Positions 1 to 8,565 of a DNA stretch of 64,000 nt are shown piece by piece (position 1 is the stretch's first letter; every line of letters starts with the position of its first letter). The notes beneath the pieces were generated by a model that searched no databases, was not told the origin of the DNA, and was given only the letters and a program-made list of their open reading frames with translations. Made by a program: the position numbers and the translations under genes. Source of the stretch: DASCOT01 sp036012155 (GTDB taxonomy: Bacteria; Acidobacteriota; UBA890; WLXD01); assembly GCA_036012155.1 (NCBI GenBank), contig DASCOT010000113.1, positions 18,830-82,829 on the forward strand, in the 5' to 3' direction.

Positions 1-90
1 GACGCGCACTTCCGAGTCAACGTGATCGGCGAGATTTTCGACGTACACAAACGGCGGCAACACGGCGGCTCCGTCAGCGGTTGGCAGTGA
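1..90 (+). CDS. 3' end of an unidentified forward gene
   Basis: Frame 1 is open from the left edge and stops with TGA at 88-90, giving a 29-residue C-terminus that ends HGGSVSGWQ. Codon third positions are almost all G or C, as in the coding frames of this window, which suggests a real gene end rather than chance. It converges on the AmgK-like kinase with 30 bases between the stops and no terminator hairpin that I can see. I do not recognise the family; the body of the gene lies outside the window. Confidence 0.45.
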   Translation, partial: DAHFRVNVIGEIFDVHKRRQHGGSVSGWQ

Positions 91-120
91 CCGAAAAGGT
101 ACCGTCGCACTCAGCGCAAG

Positions 121-1131
121 TCACGCCTGGAGGCGACCGAAGCCCCGCAGCTGCCGCTGAGCGTCGTCCCATCCCAGCGCCGTCAGCGCTGCGCTGGCGT
201 GCCTCCACGTGCGCGGCGCAAACTGCGCATATTCGCTATTGCCAACGACCGCCACTTGGTACCCGAATGTCCCGAGGGCCTTGAGGCAGCGCTGCAAACC
301 GACGAGGCAGAAAGCCTGCCGGGCCGCTGGAGGCAAGCCTACCGGGTGCGGCGGAACCTCGGCGGCGGCAGACAATTCGATGCGACATCGGCAACCCGCC
401 CAGAAGCTTGCCAACGTCTCGGTTGCGATGACCGGATCGACATCGCAGTAGTTGTCCCAGATGAGCGACACGATGTCGTACAGCATCGGCCCCGACATGA
501 CATCCTGGAAGTCGAGCACCATCAGCCGGTCACCGGCCACCAGCAGATTGCGTGCATGGTAGTCACGATGGCACAGCGCTTGCGGCAGGCGCACGATCTC
601 TGACACCAGGCGGTCGTAAACACGTGCTCGGGAGCCGTCGTCCCGATCAACTCCCAACCAGCCCCGGAGAGCGTGCCGCTCCATAAAGTCGAGCTCCTGG
701 CGTAGCCGCGCGGCGTCCAGGCCCACGTCCGGGTTGGGAGCCAGGTGTCGGCGACCGTGGCGCTGTAGATGGACAATCGCCCGCGCCGCCTGTCGATACA
801 GCCGACCGATCCGTGCCGGCTCTGCCCGGTCGAGCAGCTCCTCCCCCCCGTCTTCGACCACGACTGCGTACACGCCGAGCGACCGTATCCGTGGGACTCG
901 AATGCCGGCGCGCTGGAAGAACGCCGCCGTCTTCACGTAGCGCGCTGCACCGGTTGGCTCGTCCTTCGGATAGACCACCAGGATGCTCGAGTCTGCCTCT
1001 TTGGTGACGCGAAAAAACCGCCGGGTCGAGGCGTGGCCGGTCAGGCGACCCAGCTGCGCATCGGCAGGTAGCGCAAGCCCCTCCAGGACGCCCTCGCCGG
1101 CGAGCTCGGCGTGGATCGCCTGGCGCGTCAC
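121..1131 (-). CDS. AmgK-like sugar kinase (aminoglycoside phosphotransferase fold)
   Basis: This 336-residue protein has the APH/choline-kinase fold: catalytic loop HRDYHARN at about residues 188-195 and the metal-binding LDFQD at about 206-210. In proteobacterial peptidoglycan recycling, AmgK phosphorylates the anomeric position of N-acetylmuramate or N-acetylglucosamine, and a nucleotidyltransferase (MurU) then makes the UDP-sugar. The ATG overlaps the stop of the upstream nucleotidyltransferase by 4 bases (ATGA), so the two are translationally coupled, which is the usual AmgK/MurU arrangement. Length fits AmgK (about 340). Substrate is inferred from family and neighbour, so another sugar remains possible. 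It is the last gene of the ribosomal array. Confidence 0.75.
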   Translation of the reverse strand: MTRQAIHAELAGEGVLEGLALPADAQLGRLTGHASTRRFFRVTKEADSSILVVYPKDEPTGAARYVKTAAFFQRAGIRVPRIRSLGVYAVVVEDGGEELLDRAEPARIGRLYRQAARAIVHLQRHGRRHLAPNPDVGLDAARLRQELDFMERHALRGWLGVDRDDGSRARVYDRLVSEIVRLPQALCHRDYHARNLLVAGDRLMVLDFQDVMSGPMLYDIVSLIWDNYCDVDPVIATETLASFWAGCRCRIELSAAAEVPPHPVGLPPAARQAFCLVGLQRCLKALGTFGYQVAVVGNSEYAQFAPRTWRHASAALTALGWDDAQRQLRGFGRLQA

Positions 1132-2186
1132 GGACAGCTGGCCGGCGGTGCGGAGGCGCCGAAGGGGACCATTCCCTCGTGCGTGAAGACGGCCTCCTCA
1201 GCCTCGGTACCCGGCGGCACGCCAACACCTTCCATGACCACCACGCGGTGCAATCGACACCGCGGGCCGACGTTGGAGCCTCTCCACAGCACACTCTCGG
1301 TCACTCGACTGCCACCCTCGACGCGACAAACATCGGCCGCCACTAGCCCCCTCAGAATGCTGCCGTGCTTGAGACGGGCACCGGCACCAATGAGGAAGGG
1401 AGGCTCAAGCCTGACGTTTTCTATGTGGGTATCTGGACTCACGTAGCCACTGCTCAGGAGCCGCCGTGACCGCGCGTAGCCGAGCGAGGCGTGGCCATGA
1501 TTCAGGGCGGCAAGCTGAGCATCGATATAGCGGCCCGGATCACCGGCCTCGTACCAGCTGCCGGACAACGGCAGCGCATGCACCGGCAGCTCGGCGCGCA
1601 GTAGCGATCTGTACACCGGATCGACCATCCCCAGCGGCTCGTCGGGCGGAAGCGATTCCAAGACTTCCCGCTCCACTAGGTGCACCCCTGAGAACACACC
1701 CTCCACGGTACGTTCGGTGGTCGGCGCCGGATCACCCGGAAAGGCGATCAAGCGTCCAGCGTCGCTCGCGGTGACGGTCGGGTATCCGCGCGACGATTCG
1801 CCCCGGTACAGTCCCAAGGTTGCCAGAGCCCCGCTGCCATGCTGACGCAACAGCGGGCCGAGAGCCAGTGACGCGACGGTGTCGCCGTTGACTAGCAACG
1901 TCGTAGGGCGGAGCTGTTCCAGGATCCGCCTTGGGCCCCCGGCGGTACCGAGCAGGCGCTCCTCGACGCTATAGCGAATCCTCATTTGGAACGCTAGCTT
2001 GCCGTACGTACCCGCGATCGAATCAGGCTGGTGGTGGAGGTTGATCCAGACCTCTCGGAACCCACAACGACGGAGCCAGTCGAGCGTGTAGTCGAGGAGG
2101 GGCCGATTCAGAAACGGCACGACCGCCTTGGCACAGTCGGCGGTCAGCGGGCGCAGACGCACGGCTTTCCCGGCCGCCAACACCAT
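1128..2186 (-). CDS. Sugar-1-phosphate nucleotidyltransferase with left-handed beta-helix tail (MurU/ManC-like)
   Basis: The N-terminal 230 residues are a Rossmann-like NTP-transferase domain starting MVLAAGKAVRLRPLT, with LLVNGDT in the middle. The C-terminal third carries hexapeptide-type repeats (IGAGARLKHGSILRG and following) typical of a left-handed beta-helix. It would join NTP and a sugar 1-phosphate. Pairing with the AmgK-like kinase suggests a MurU role, but classical MurU is near 220 residues and lacks the helix. The usual GxGTR signature reads GKAVR here and PK reads AK, so the nucleotide loop is degenerate. The ATG at 2186 is preceded by only a weak ribosome site; the frame stays open upstream into frr, so the start is not certain. 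Confidence 0.75.
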   Translation of the reverse strand: MVLAAGKAVRLRPLTADCAKAVVPFLNRPLLDYTLDWLRRCGFREVWINLHHQPDSIAGTYGKLAFQMRIRYSVEERLLGTAGGPRRILEQLRPTTLLVNGDTVASLALGPLLRQHGSGALATLGLYRGESSRGYPTVTASDAGRLIAFPGDPAPTTERTVEGVFSGVHLVEREVLESLPPDEPLGMVDPVYRSLLRAELPVHALPLSGSWYEAGDPGRYIDAQLAALNHGHASLGYARSRRLLSSGYVSPDTHIENVRLEPPFLIGAGARLKHGSILRGLVAADVCRVEGGSRVTESVLWRGSNVGPRCRLHRVVVMEGVGVPPGTEAEEAVFTHEGMVPFGASAPPASCP

Positions 2187-2239
2187 GACGCCGAGCCGCG
2201 TGCCGTCGAACTGGAGCGCGTCGTCTCTCAGATCTGTCG

Positions 2240-2809
2240 TCAGAACGTGAGGAGCTCCTGCCGCTTGGCCTCGGCCATTTCGTCCACTCGATCGCAGAAC
2301 TTGTCGGTCAGCTCCTGCCCGAGCTTGAGCGCGCGGTGTGCGTCATCCTGCGAGATCTCTTTGTCGTTCTCAATTCGCTTGATCTCGTCGTTCACGTCGC
2401 GGCGAATCTGCCGCAGCTCCGTCTTGCCATGTTCCGAGATCGTTCCGACGTTCTTCGCAAGGTCCTGCCGACGCTCTTCGGTCAGCTCGGGGATCGGTAC
2501 GCGAATCACCGCTCCGTCGTTGTTCGGATTCAGCCCCAGATCCGCCTGCAGGATCGCCTTCTCGATGGCAGCGATGGAGCCTCTGTCATAGGGCTGCACG
2601 ACCAGCAACTGTGGTTCTGGAGCCGCCAGGCTAGCGAGCTGATTCAACGGCGTCGATGTGCCGTAATAGTCGACCAGCACGTCGTCGAGAACTGCGGTGC
2701 TCGCACGGCCGGTCCGAATCGTTCGCAGCTCGTGCATCAACGCCTCGATAGCGTCGTTCATCCGCTGTTGTCCAACTCGCAGCGCCTGCTGGACGGCGTC
2801 TTCGGTCAT
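2240..2809 (-). CDS. frr: Ribosome recycling factor
   Basis: The 189-residue protein matches the family length (about 185). It has the typical helical-domain text NDAIEALMHELRTIRTGRAS near the N-terminus, the LNQLASLAAPEPQLLVVQPYD core, and RVPIPELTEERRQDL. RRF acts with EF-G to split post-termination ribosomes. It lies 12 bases after pyrH, the standard tsf-pyrH-frr order. The uppS and cdsA genes that often follow frr are absent; sugar-recycling genes follow instead. Confidence 0.97.
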   Translation of the reverse strand: MTEDAVQQALRVGQQRMNDAIEALMHELRTIRTGRASTAVLDDVLVDYYGTSTPLNQLASLAAPEPQLLVVQPYDRGSIAAIEKAILQADLGLNPNNDGAVIRVPIPELTEERRQDLAKNVGTISEHGKTELRQIRRDVNDEIKRIENDKEISQDDAHRALKLGQELTDKFCDRVDEMAEAKRQELLTF

Positions 2810-2821
2810 CGCTCGAGCACC

Positions 2822-3565
2822 TCAGCTGCTATGGGAGTACTCCAGGGGAGCGATCAGTGATCCGATCGGCTCACCACGGATTGCCGCAACGATATTACCG
2901 GATTCCCGCATGTTGAAGATCAGAATGGGAAGCTCATTCTCCATACAATGGGCGACAGCCGCGGAGTCCATCACCCCGAGACGGCGGCTCAGCACCTCCT
3001 CGAACGTCGGGCGCTCGATCAAACGGGCCTCCGGATCTCGTGCCGGGTCAGCGGTGAACACTCCATCGACCTTGGTGCCCTTCATCAGCACATCGGCGTC
3101 CATCTCCAACGCCCGCAGCGCGGCCGCCGTGTCGGTGGAAAAGTACGGGCTACCGGTGCCAGCCGCAAAGATGACCACGCGACCCTTCTGTAAGTGCCTC
3201 TGCGCCCGACGACGGATGAACGGCTCGGCAACCTGGTCCATGCGCAGCGCCGACATAACGCGGGTATCCAGGTCGCTCTTCTCGAGCGCATCCTGCAGCG
3301 CCAGACTGTTCATGACCGTCGCCAGCATGCCGATGTGATCGGCAGTGACACGGTCAATTCCGAGATCCTTGGCGTTTATTCCGCGGAAGATATTCCCACC
3401 GCCGATTACGATGCCCATTGCATCGCACGCCGAGCGCGCCTCGCGGATCTGGTCGGCAATCGCGTGCGTGACCCGGTGATCGATCCCGTACTCCCCCGAG
3501 CCCAGCAACACTTCGCCCGAGAGCTTCAGAAGCACGCGCCGATACGCTGGTCGTGCGTCGGTCAT
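2822..3565 (-). CDS. pyrH: UMP kinase
   Basis: This 247-residue amino-acid-kinase-fold protein has LKLSGEVLLG at the N-terminus, GGGNIFRG in the phosphate-binding region, and the UMP-site text GTGSPYFSTDTAAALRA. Bacterial PyrH phosphorylates UMP to UDP as a hexamer and is usually activated by GTP and inhibited by UTP (family knowledge). It sits between tsf (40 bases upstream) and frr (12 bases downstream). Confidence 0.97.
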   Translation of the reverse strand: MTDARPAYRRVLLKLSGEVLLGSGEYGIDHRVTHAIADQIREARSACDAMGIVIGGGNIFRGINAKDLGIDRVTADHIGMLATVMNSLALQDALEKSDLDTRVMSALRMDQVAEPFIRRRAQRHLQKGRVVIFAAGTGSPYFSTDTAAALRALEMDADVLMKGTKVDGVFTADPARDPEARLIERPTFEEVLSRRLGVMDSAAVAHCMENELPILIFNMRESGNIVAAIRGEPIGSLIAPLEYSHSS

Positions 3566-3605
3566 GCACGAATCTCCAAATGAACGGCCACCCCGCCCCC
3601 GGTGG

Positions 3606-4244
3606 TCACTCCTCGGTGCTGACGGGCTTGCGCACCGCTAGGGTGGCATCCGAATCACCGATCGCCAGCCGCGAGAACCGCCCTATCCGGATATTCTCTC
3701 CGAGCTTGGTCACCGCGTCGGTGATCAGATCCGTGACCTTCCTGTCCGGCTCCTTGACGAAGCCCTGCTCTAGCAGACAGGTCTCGGCCAGGTAGCGGTT
3801 GACCTTTCCGTCGACGATCTTGTCGATGATGTTCTCCGGCTTACCCTCCGACAGCGCTTGCTCACGGTACACCTCGCGCTCGGAATCCAGGGCAGCCGCA
3901 TCGACATCCTCTCGTGCGATGTGCTTGGGGTTGGCTGCCGCCACGTGCATGGCCAAGTCGCGAGCAAGCGATACGAAGTCTTCGTTTCGTGCAACGAAGT
4001 CCGTCTCGCAGTTGAGCTCTAGCAACACCGCGATCTTGCCGCCCATGTGGACGTACGACTCGATGCGCCCCTCGGTGGCAGCGCGGCCGGCCTTCTTGGC
4101 CGCCTTCGCCTTACCCATGGTGCGGAGAATCTTGATCGCCTCATCGATGTCGCCACTGGCTTCGCGCAACGCATGTTTGCAATCCATGAAGCCGACGCCG
4201 GTGCGCTCTCTGAGCTCTTTGACAGCGGCCGCACTAATATCCAT
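3606..4244 (-). CDS. tsf: Translation elongation factor Ts (short form)
   Basis: The N-terminal UBA-like region reads MDISAAAVKELRERTG followed by VGFMDCKHAL; the TDFVARN motif that contacts EF-Tu is also present. EF-Ts exchanges GDP for GTP on EF-Tu. I chose the ATG at 4244, giving 212 residues, rather than the upstream start at 4265, because GAGGACGGAAG lies just before it and homologues begin at the M-x-I-S/T-A-x-x-V-K-E-L-R pattern. At 212 residues it belongs to the shorter class of EF-Ts (E. coli has about 283). It lies 81 bases downstream of rpsB. Confidence 0.95.
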   Translation of the reverse strand: MDISAAAVKELRERTGVGFMDCKHALREASGDIDEAIKILRTMGKAKAAKKAGRAATEGRIESYVHMGGKIAVLLELNCETDFVARNEDFVSLARDLAMHVAAANPKHIAREDVDAAALDSEREVYREQALSEGKPENIIDKIVDGKVNRYLAETCLLEQGFVKEPDRKVTDLITDAVTKLGENIRIGRFSRLAIGDSDATLAVRKPVSTEE

Positions 4245-4325
4245 CTCTTCCGTCCTCGTACACAAAGTTCGTGGTAGTCGCGGACGCGTCCACGTCCACC
4301 GGCAGTAGCTGGTAAGGGTTCGGCG

Positions 4326-5336
4326 TCAGGCCTCGTCGGCCTCGGACGCTGTCTCCGACTCGGTGTCCGGTTTCTCTGGCGCGTCTGCCTCGGCCGATTC
4401 GTCGGCTGCCTGGGCCTCCTCCGACGTGGCTTCCACCTCTGCCGCCGCACCCTCGACTGCCACCTCGGCGTCGTCAGGAGTGCCCGCCGCCTCGGCCGCC
4501 TCACCCTCGGCTACCTCTTCAACTTCTTCCGCCTTGTCGGGCTCGGCTTGTTCCGCTTGGTCAGCCGCGGCCTGTTCCGCCTTGTCGGCCTCGGCTTGCT
4601 TCGCTTGGTCGGCCTCGGCACGCTCGCGAGCCGCCTCTTCGATGCTGGCGTCGTACGTTCCACGTCCCGCCAGCAGCGCGTTGGCTGCCGCCCAGCAATA
4701 CAATCGGATCGCGCGCAGGGCGTCGTCGTTGCCTGGAACGACAAAATCGATCCCATCCGGATCACAATTCGTGTCTACGATCGCGACAACCGGGATACCC
4801 AGCTTCAGCGCCTCGTCGACGGCAATCCGCTCGCGGCGGATGTCCATCACGAAGACGACGTCGGGCAAGCCGCCCATGTGCTTGATTCCGACGAGGTTAC
4901 GATCGAGCTTGAACAACTCACGCTTGAGCTTCAGCACTTCCTTCTTCGGCAAGAGGTCGAACCGTCCGTCCTCAGCCATCGCCTCGAGGTCTTTATAGCG
5001 CTCGATGCTCTTGCGTATCGTCTGGTAATTGGTGAGCAGCCCCCCGAGCCAGCGGTGGTTGACGTAGTACTGTCCGCAGCGGGTAGCCTCCTCGGCGATC
5101 GTTTCCTGCGCCTGTCGCTTCGTGCCGACGAACAGGACCTTGCCGCCCTGCGCCGCCTCCTGTTCCAGAAAGCTGAGCGCATCCTTCCACGCGGCCTGCG
5201 TCTTCTGCAGGTCGATGATGTAGATACCGTTCTTCTTGCCGAAGCTGAATGGCTTCATCTTCGGGTTCCAACGCCCGGTCTGATGGCCGAAATGGACCCC
5301 GGCCTCGAGCAGTTGCCGCAGCGAAACGCCGACCAC
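4326..5336 (-). CDS. rpsB: 30S ribosomal protein S2 with long acidic Ala/Glu-rich tail
   Basis: The first 235 residues or so are a normal S2: MVGVSLRQLLEAGVHFGHQ, GRWNPKM, FVGTKRQAQE, HRWLGGLLTN, and the PVVAIVDTNCDP region. S2 binds late to the small subunit at the head-body junction. The protein is 336 residues against the usual 230-260, because of a C-terminal extension of nearly 100 residues rich in A, E, D and Q. Four tandem 8-residue units encoded by a 24-bp repeat (4527-4622) start it. Such tails occur in some high-GC lineages and are probably unstructured or coiled-coil. It starts 8 bases after rpsI stops and precedes tsf. Confidence 0.96.
   Translation of the reverse strand: MVGVSLRQLLEAGVHFGHQTGRWNPKMKPFSFGKKNGIYIIDLQKTQAAWKDALSFLEQEAAQGGKVLFVGTKRQAQETIAEEATRCGQYYVNHRWLGGLLTNYQTIRKSIERYKDLEAMAEDGRFDLLPKKEVLKLKRELFKLDRNLVGIKHMGGLPDVVFVMDIRRERIAVDEALKLGIPVVAIVDTNCDPDGIDFVVPGNDDALRAIRLYCWAAANALLAGRGTYDASIEEAARERAEADQAKQAEADKAEQAAADQAEQAEPDKAEEVEEVAEGEAAEAAGTPDDAEVAVEGAAAEVEATSEEAQAADESAEADAPEKPDTESETASEADEA
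4527..4622 (-). repeat. 24-bp tandem repeat, four copies, inside rpsB
   Basis: Four adjacent 24-bp units occupy 4527-4550, 4551-4574, 4575-4598 and 4599-4622. On the minus strand they encode AEADQAKQ, AEADKAEQ, AAADQAEQ and AEPDKAEE. Units 1 and 3 (counting from 4527) are the most alike. The unit keeps the reading frame, so copy number could change without breaking rpsB. Confidence 0.85.
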
Positions 5337-5344
5337 GATTCCTC

Positions 5345-5737
5345 CTAACGCTTGCTGAACTGGAATCTGGCGCGTGCACCCTTCAGACCGTACTTCTTGC
5401 GCTCCTTACGGCGAGCGTCACGCGTCAGTAATCCGTGTTCCTTGAGGGCAGCGCGGAGGCCGGGATCGGAATCCAGGAGCGCGCGCGCCACACCGTGTCG
5501 CACTGCCCCTGCCTGGCCCGATGGCCCGCCGCCTTTCACCGTAATCATGAGATCAACCTTGCCTTCGGCTGCAGCCACCTGCAGCGGCAAGGTCACGGCC
5601 GCACGATGCGTTGCAATCGGAAAGTAGTGCTCCAGGGTCCGTCGATTGACGGTGATCTCCCCGGTCCCCGGGCGCATGAACACCCGCGCAATCGACGACT
5701 TCCGTTTGCCAGTGCCGTAGTACCGAACCTCTGTCAT
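5345..5737 (-). CDS. rpsI: 30S ribosomal protein S9
   Basis: 130 residues starting MTEVRYYGTGKRKSSIARVF and ending in the basic ARFQFSKR tail that reaches the P-site tRNA. I chose ATG 5737 rather than the open-frame start at 5791, because GATGAGGAGACC sits directly upstream and S9 proteins begin at this point; the longer version would also run through the end of rplM. It starts 10 bases after the rplM stop, the universal rplM-rpsI pair, and is followed closely by rpsB, a less common junction. Confidence 0.96.
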   Translation of the reverse strand: MTEVRYYGTGKRKSSIARVFMRPGTGEITVNRRTLEHYFPIATHRAAVTLPLQVAAAEGKVDLMITVKGGGPSGQAGAVRHGVARALLDSDPGLRAALKEHGLLTRDARRKERKKYGLKGARARFQFSKR

Positions 5738-5747
5738 GGTCTCCTCA

Positions 5748-6185
5748 TCAAGCCTTGTCGCCAACGAACGGCTCGGGATGCTGGCTCGCATGCGGGTGAT
5801 CAGGACCCGCGTACACGCGTAGCTTTCCGTACATCTGTCGACCCAATCGGGTTTTCGGAAGCATCCCCTTTACGGCAGCCTCGAGCACGCGCTCTGGATG
5901 CGTCTCCAAGACACGACGCGCGGTGGTTTCCTTCAGGCCACCCGGATACCCGCTATACCGATAGTACTTCTTGTCATCGAGCTTGTTGCCCGTCAAGGCG
6001 ATCTTCTCGGCATTCACCACCACCACGTGGTCGCCACAGTCCAAGAAGGGCGTGTAGATCGCCTTGTGCTTCCCCATTAGTAACCGGGCAATCGTCGTGG
6101 CTAGGCGACCCAGAACTTGGCCCTCGGCATCGACCGACCACCAACGGCGCTCGATGTCCTTGGCGGATGGATATGGCGTACTCAT
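5748..6185 (-). CDS. rplM: 50S ribosomal protein L13
   Basis: 145 residues, the normal L13 length, with RRWWSVDAEGQVLGRLAT near the N-terminus, the core DCGDHVVVVNAEKI and KGMLPKTRLGRQMY. L13 is an early assembly protein of the large subunit. It follows pnp with 96 bases between, the widest gap in this part of the array, and this gap can form a hairpin (6205-6238). Confidence 0.97.
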   Translation of the reverse strand: MSTPYPSAKDIERRWWSVDAEGQVLGRLATTIARLLMGKHKAIYTPFLDCGDHVVVVNAEKIALTGNKLDDKKYYRYSGYPGGLKETTARRVLETHPERVLEAAVKGMLPKTRLGRQMYGKLRVYAGPDHPHASQHPEPFVGDKA

Positions 6186-6204
6186 CGGATCAACCTTGTC
6201 TTGC

Positions 6205-6238
6205 GGGTCCGTCCACCGGTGCGGCCTTCTCGGTACCC
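6205..6238 (-). promoter_or_regulatory. Candidate leader hairpin before rplM
   Basis: On the minus strand GGGTACCG (6238-6231) can pair with CGGACCC (6211-6205), seven pairs with one bulged base, closing a loop of about 19 bases. It ends some 20 bases before the rplM start. L13 operons in several phyla have structured autoregulatory leaders, but I see no match to a specific known motif, so this is only a structural candidate. Confidence 0.3.
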
Positions 6239-6281
6239 AGCGTATCGTTGCAAGCTCGCCTCGGCATTCTCTAATCGACCT

Positions 6282-8378
6282 CTAGACCTCGACAGAGGCA
6301 CGCTCGGCCTCGGTCAACGCCTTGAGCGAAAGGCGAATGCGATTCGGAGCCTCGATCTTGACGACCTTTACCGTCAACTCCTGCCCCTCGCTGACATGCT
6401 CACGCATATCCTCGACATGATGTTCCGCCACCTCGGAAATATGCAGCAAGCCATCAGTTCCCGGTAGGATTTCGACGAAGGCGCCGAAATCTTTGATCGA
6501 GCGCACCTTGCCGCGATACACCTTGCCCACCTCGGCCTCCTGCGTCAGGTCCGAGATCATCTTCTGGGCGGCGGCACACGCCTCGGAATCGGGGGATGCG
6601 ATCTGCACGGTTCCGTCGTCCTCGACGTTGATCTTGCAGCCGGTGTCTTCCTGCATCTGCCGAATGATCCGCCCGCCTGGGCCGATGATGTCGCGAATGC
6701 GGTCGACCGAGATCTTCACGGTGACGATCTGCGGCGCCCAGCGACTCGTCTCCGGTCGAGGCGCTGCCAGCGCCTCGCTCATCGTCTTCAAGATATGCAT
6801 GCGATTCTGGCGCGCCTGCTCGAGCGCCTGCTCGAGGATCTCCCTCGACAGGCCGGAGATCTTGATGTCCATCTGCAACGCGGTGATACCACGGGGCGTG
6901 CCCGCCACCTTGAAGTCCATATCTCCGTAGTGATCCTCCTCGCCCGCGATGTCGGAGAGGATGGCGACCGTGTCGTCGTCCTTCATGAGACCCATCGCCA
7001 CCCCGGCCACGGGAGCACGAATGGGCACGCCGGCGTCCATCAGCGACAACGTGCCGCCGCATATGGTGGCCATCGATGATGAGCCATTCGACTCGAGGAT
7101 CTCCGAGACAGTCCGAAGTACGTACGGCCACTCCTCGTCGGACGGCAGCACGGGATCGATCGCACGCTCAGCGAGGTTTCCGTGGCCAATCTCGCGGCGA
7201 CCAGGTCCACGCATGAACCTCGCCTCGCCGACGGAGAACGGTGGGAAGTTGTAATGCAACATGAAGCGCTTCCAGAACTCGCCGTCGTACCCCTCGACCT
7301 TGCGAGCGTCGTCCGTTGTCCCCAGCGTCGTGGTGACAAAAGCCTGCGTCTCACCGCGAGTGAACAACGCCGACCCATGGGCGCGCGGTGAGTAGCCAAC
7401 CTCACAGCGAATCGGCCGCACCTCATCGAAGTCTCGGCCATCGAATCGCTTGCCCTCGCTCAATGCCGAACGACGCGTTGCCCGCTTTACCAACTCGGAG
7501 ATAGCCTCTCCGGCATCGTCCGCCCAATCCGGGTTCTCCTCGGCGATGGCATCCTTGATCTCGACCTTGATCTGCCCCATCCGGTCCCGGCGCTCGATCT
7601 TGTCGGCGATGGTCAGAGCTTCGCGAATCCCGTCACCGCCAATCTCGTCGACGCGGGCGCTGAGATCCGCGTCGAGGACGGCGGGCTCGAAGACGAACTT
7701 CTCCACGCCGAGCTGCTCGCGCACCCGCTCCTGCAGATCGATGTATGACTCCACATAGGGCTGCGCGAATTCGAATGCTCCGATGACCTCGGCCTCGCTA
7801 ACCTCGTCGCCACCGGCCTCGACCATCATGACTGCGTCACGCCGCGCGCAGAGGATCAGATCGAGGCAGCTGTTGTCCATCTGCGTCGAGGTCGGGTTGA
7901 GTAGGTAGCCGTCCTCGTCGAGCCCCACCCGGAACGCCCCGAACGGCGTGTCGAACGGTATGCGCGAGCAATACAGCGCCATGGATGCGCCCAGTTTGGC
8001 CAGGATTGCCGGATCGTTCTCGCCGTCCGCCGAGAGCACCATCCCGATCACCTGCGTCTCGTACCGATACCCTTTCGGGAACAGCGGCCGGATGCTGCGA
8101 TCGATCATCCGAGACGTGAGAATCTCCTTGTCCGCCGGCCGGCCCTCCCGCTTGAAGAAGCCGCCCGGTATGCGACCACCAGCGTAGGTCCACTCGCGAT
8201 AGTCAACGGTCAGCGGTAGGAAGGAAGCCGATTTCGGCTTGCGATCCATTACGGCGGTAACCAGCACCTTGGTGTCACCACATGACACCACCACAGAGCC
8301 GTCCGCTTGACGAGCTACATGGCCGAGCTCGAACTCGATTGTCTGGCCGTTCAGCTCGATCTTCTCTTGCACGATCAT
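6282..8378 (-). CDS. pnp: Polyribonucleotide nucleotidyltransferase (PNPase)
   Basis: 698 residues, normal for PNPase. There are two RNase PH-like domains (the second around GKRFDGRDFDEVRPI and FTRGETQAF), then a KH domain with the IIGPGGRIIRQMQ loop, and a C-terminal S1 domain (YRGKVRSIKDFGAFVE). PNPase degrades RNA 3' to 5' phosphorolytically, often with RNase E or a helicase. The ATG at 8378 follows GGAGGAAGGAATTAG. It lies downstream of rpsO with a 187-base leader containing a long hairpin, matching the rpsO-pnp arrangement known in many bacteria. It stops with TAG, which shows TAG is an ordinary stop here. Confidence 0.97.
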   Translation of the reverse strand: MIVQEKIELNGQTIEFELGHVARQADGSVVVSCGDTKVLVTAVMDRKPKSASFLPLTVDYREWTYAGGRIPGGFFKREGRPADKEILTSRMIDRSIRPLFPKGYRYETQVIGMVLSADGENDPAILAKLGASMALYCSRIPFDTPFGAFRVGLDEDGYLLNPTSTQMDNSCLDLILCARRDAVMMVEAGGDEVSEAEVIGAFEFAQPYVESYIDLQERVREQLGVEKFVFEPAVLDADLSARVDEIGGDGIREALTIADKIERRDRMGQIKVEIKDAIAEENPDWADDAGEAISELVKRATRRSALSEGKRFDGRDFDEVRPIRCEVGYSPRAHGSALFTRGETQAFVTTTLGTTDDARKVEGYDGEFWKRFMLHYNFPPFSVGEARFMRGPGRREIGHGNLAERAIDPVLPSDEEWPYVLRTVSEILESNGSSSMATICGGTLSLMDAGVPIRAPVAGVAMGLMKDDDTVAILSDIAGEEDHYGDMDFKVAGTPRGITALQMDIKISGLSREILEQALEQARQNRMHILKTMSEALAAPRPETSRWAPQIVTVKISVDRIRDIIGPGGRIIRQMQEDTGCKINVEDDGTVQIASPDSEACAAAQKMISDLTQEAEVGKVYRGKVRSIKDFGAFVEILPGTDGLLHISEVAEHHVEDMREHVSEGQELTVKVVKIEAPNRIRLSLKALTEAERASVEV

Positions 8379-8391
8379 CTAATTCCTTCCT

Positions 8392-8439
8392 CCAAGCCGC
8401 ACAGCGACCTCAGTCCAGGCGAGCGAGCGCGCAGCTTGG
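8392..8439 (-). promoter_or_regulatory. Long hairpin in the rpsO-pnp intergenic leader
   Basis: On the minus strand CCAAGCTGCGCG (8439-8428) pairs with TGTGCGGCTTGG (8403-8392): twelve consecutive pairs, three of them G-U, with a small inner CCT/AGG stem. It sits directly upstream of the pnp ribosome site. In E. coli a leader stem here is cut by RNase III and lets PNPase repress its own mRNA. The position is the same; sequence relatedness is not claimed. Confidence 0.45.
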
Positions 8440-8565
8440 TTACACGATCAGGGGGGTGGGGTGGAGTGTGCTTCCCCGTGGTGTGTTCCCAGCAGGCTTC
8501 GAAGTTCCCTTCGCCGCGTCCGCTATCCGCGTATTCTCTCGTTTCCTTCCGCAGCAGGCGCAGGA

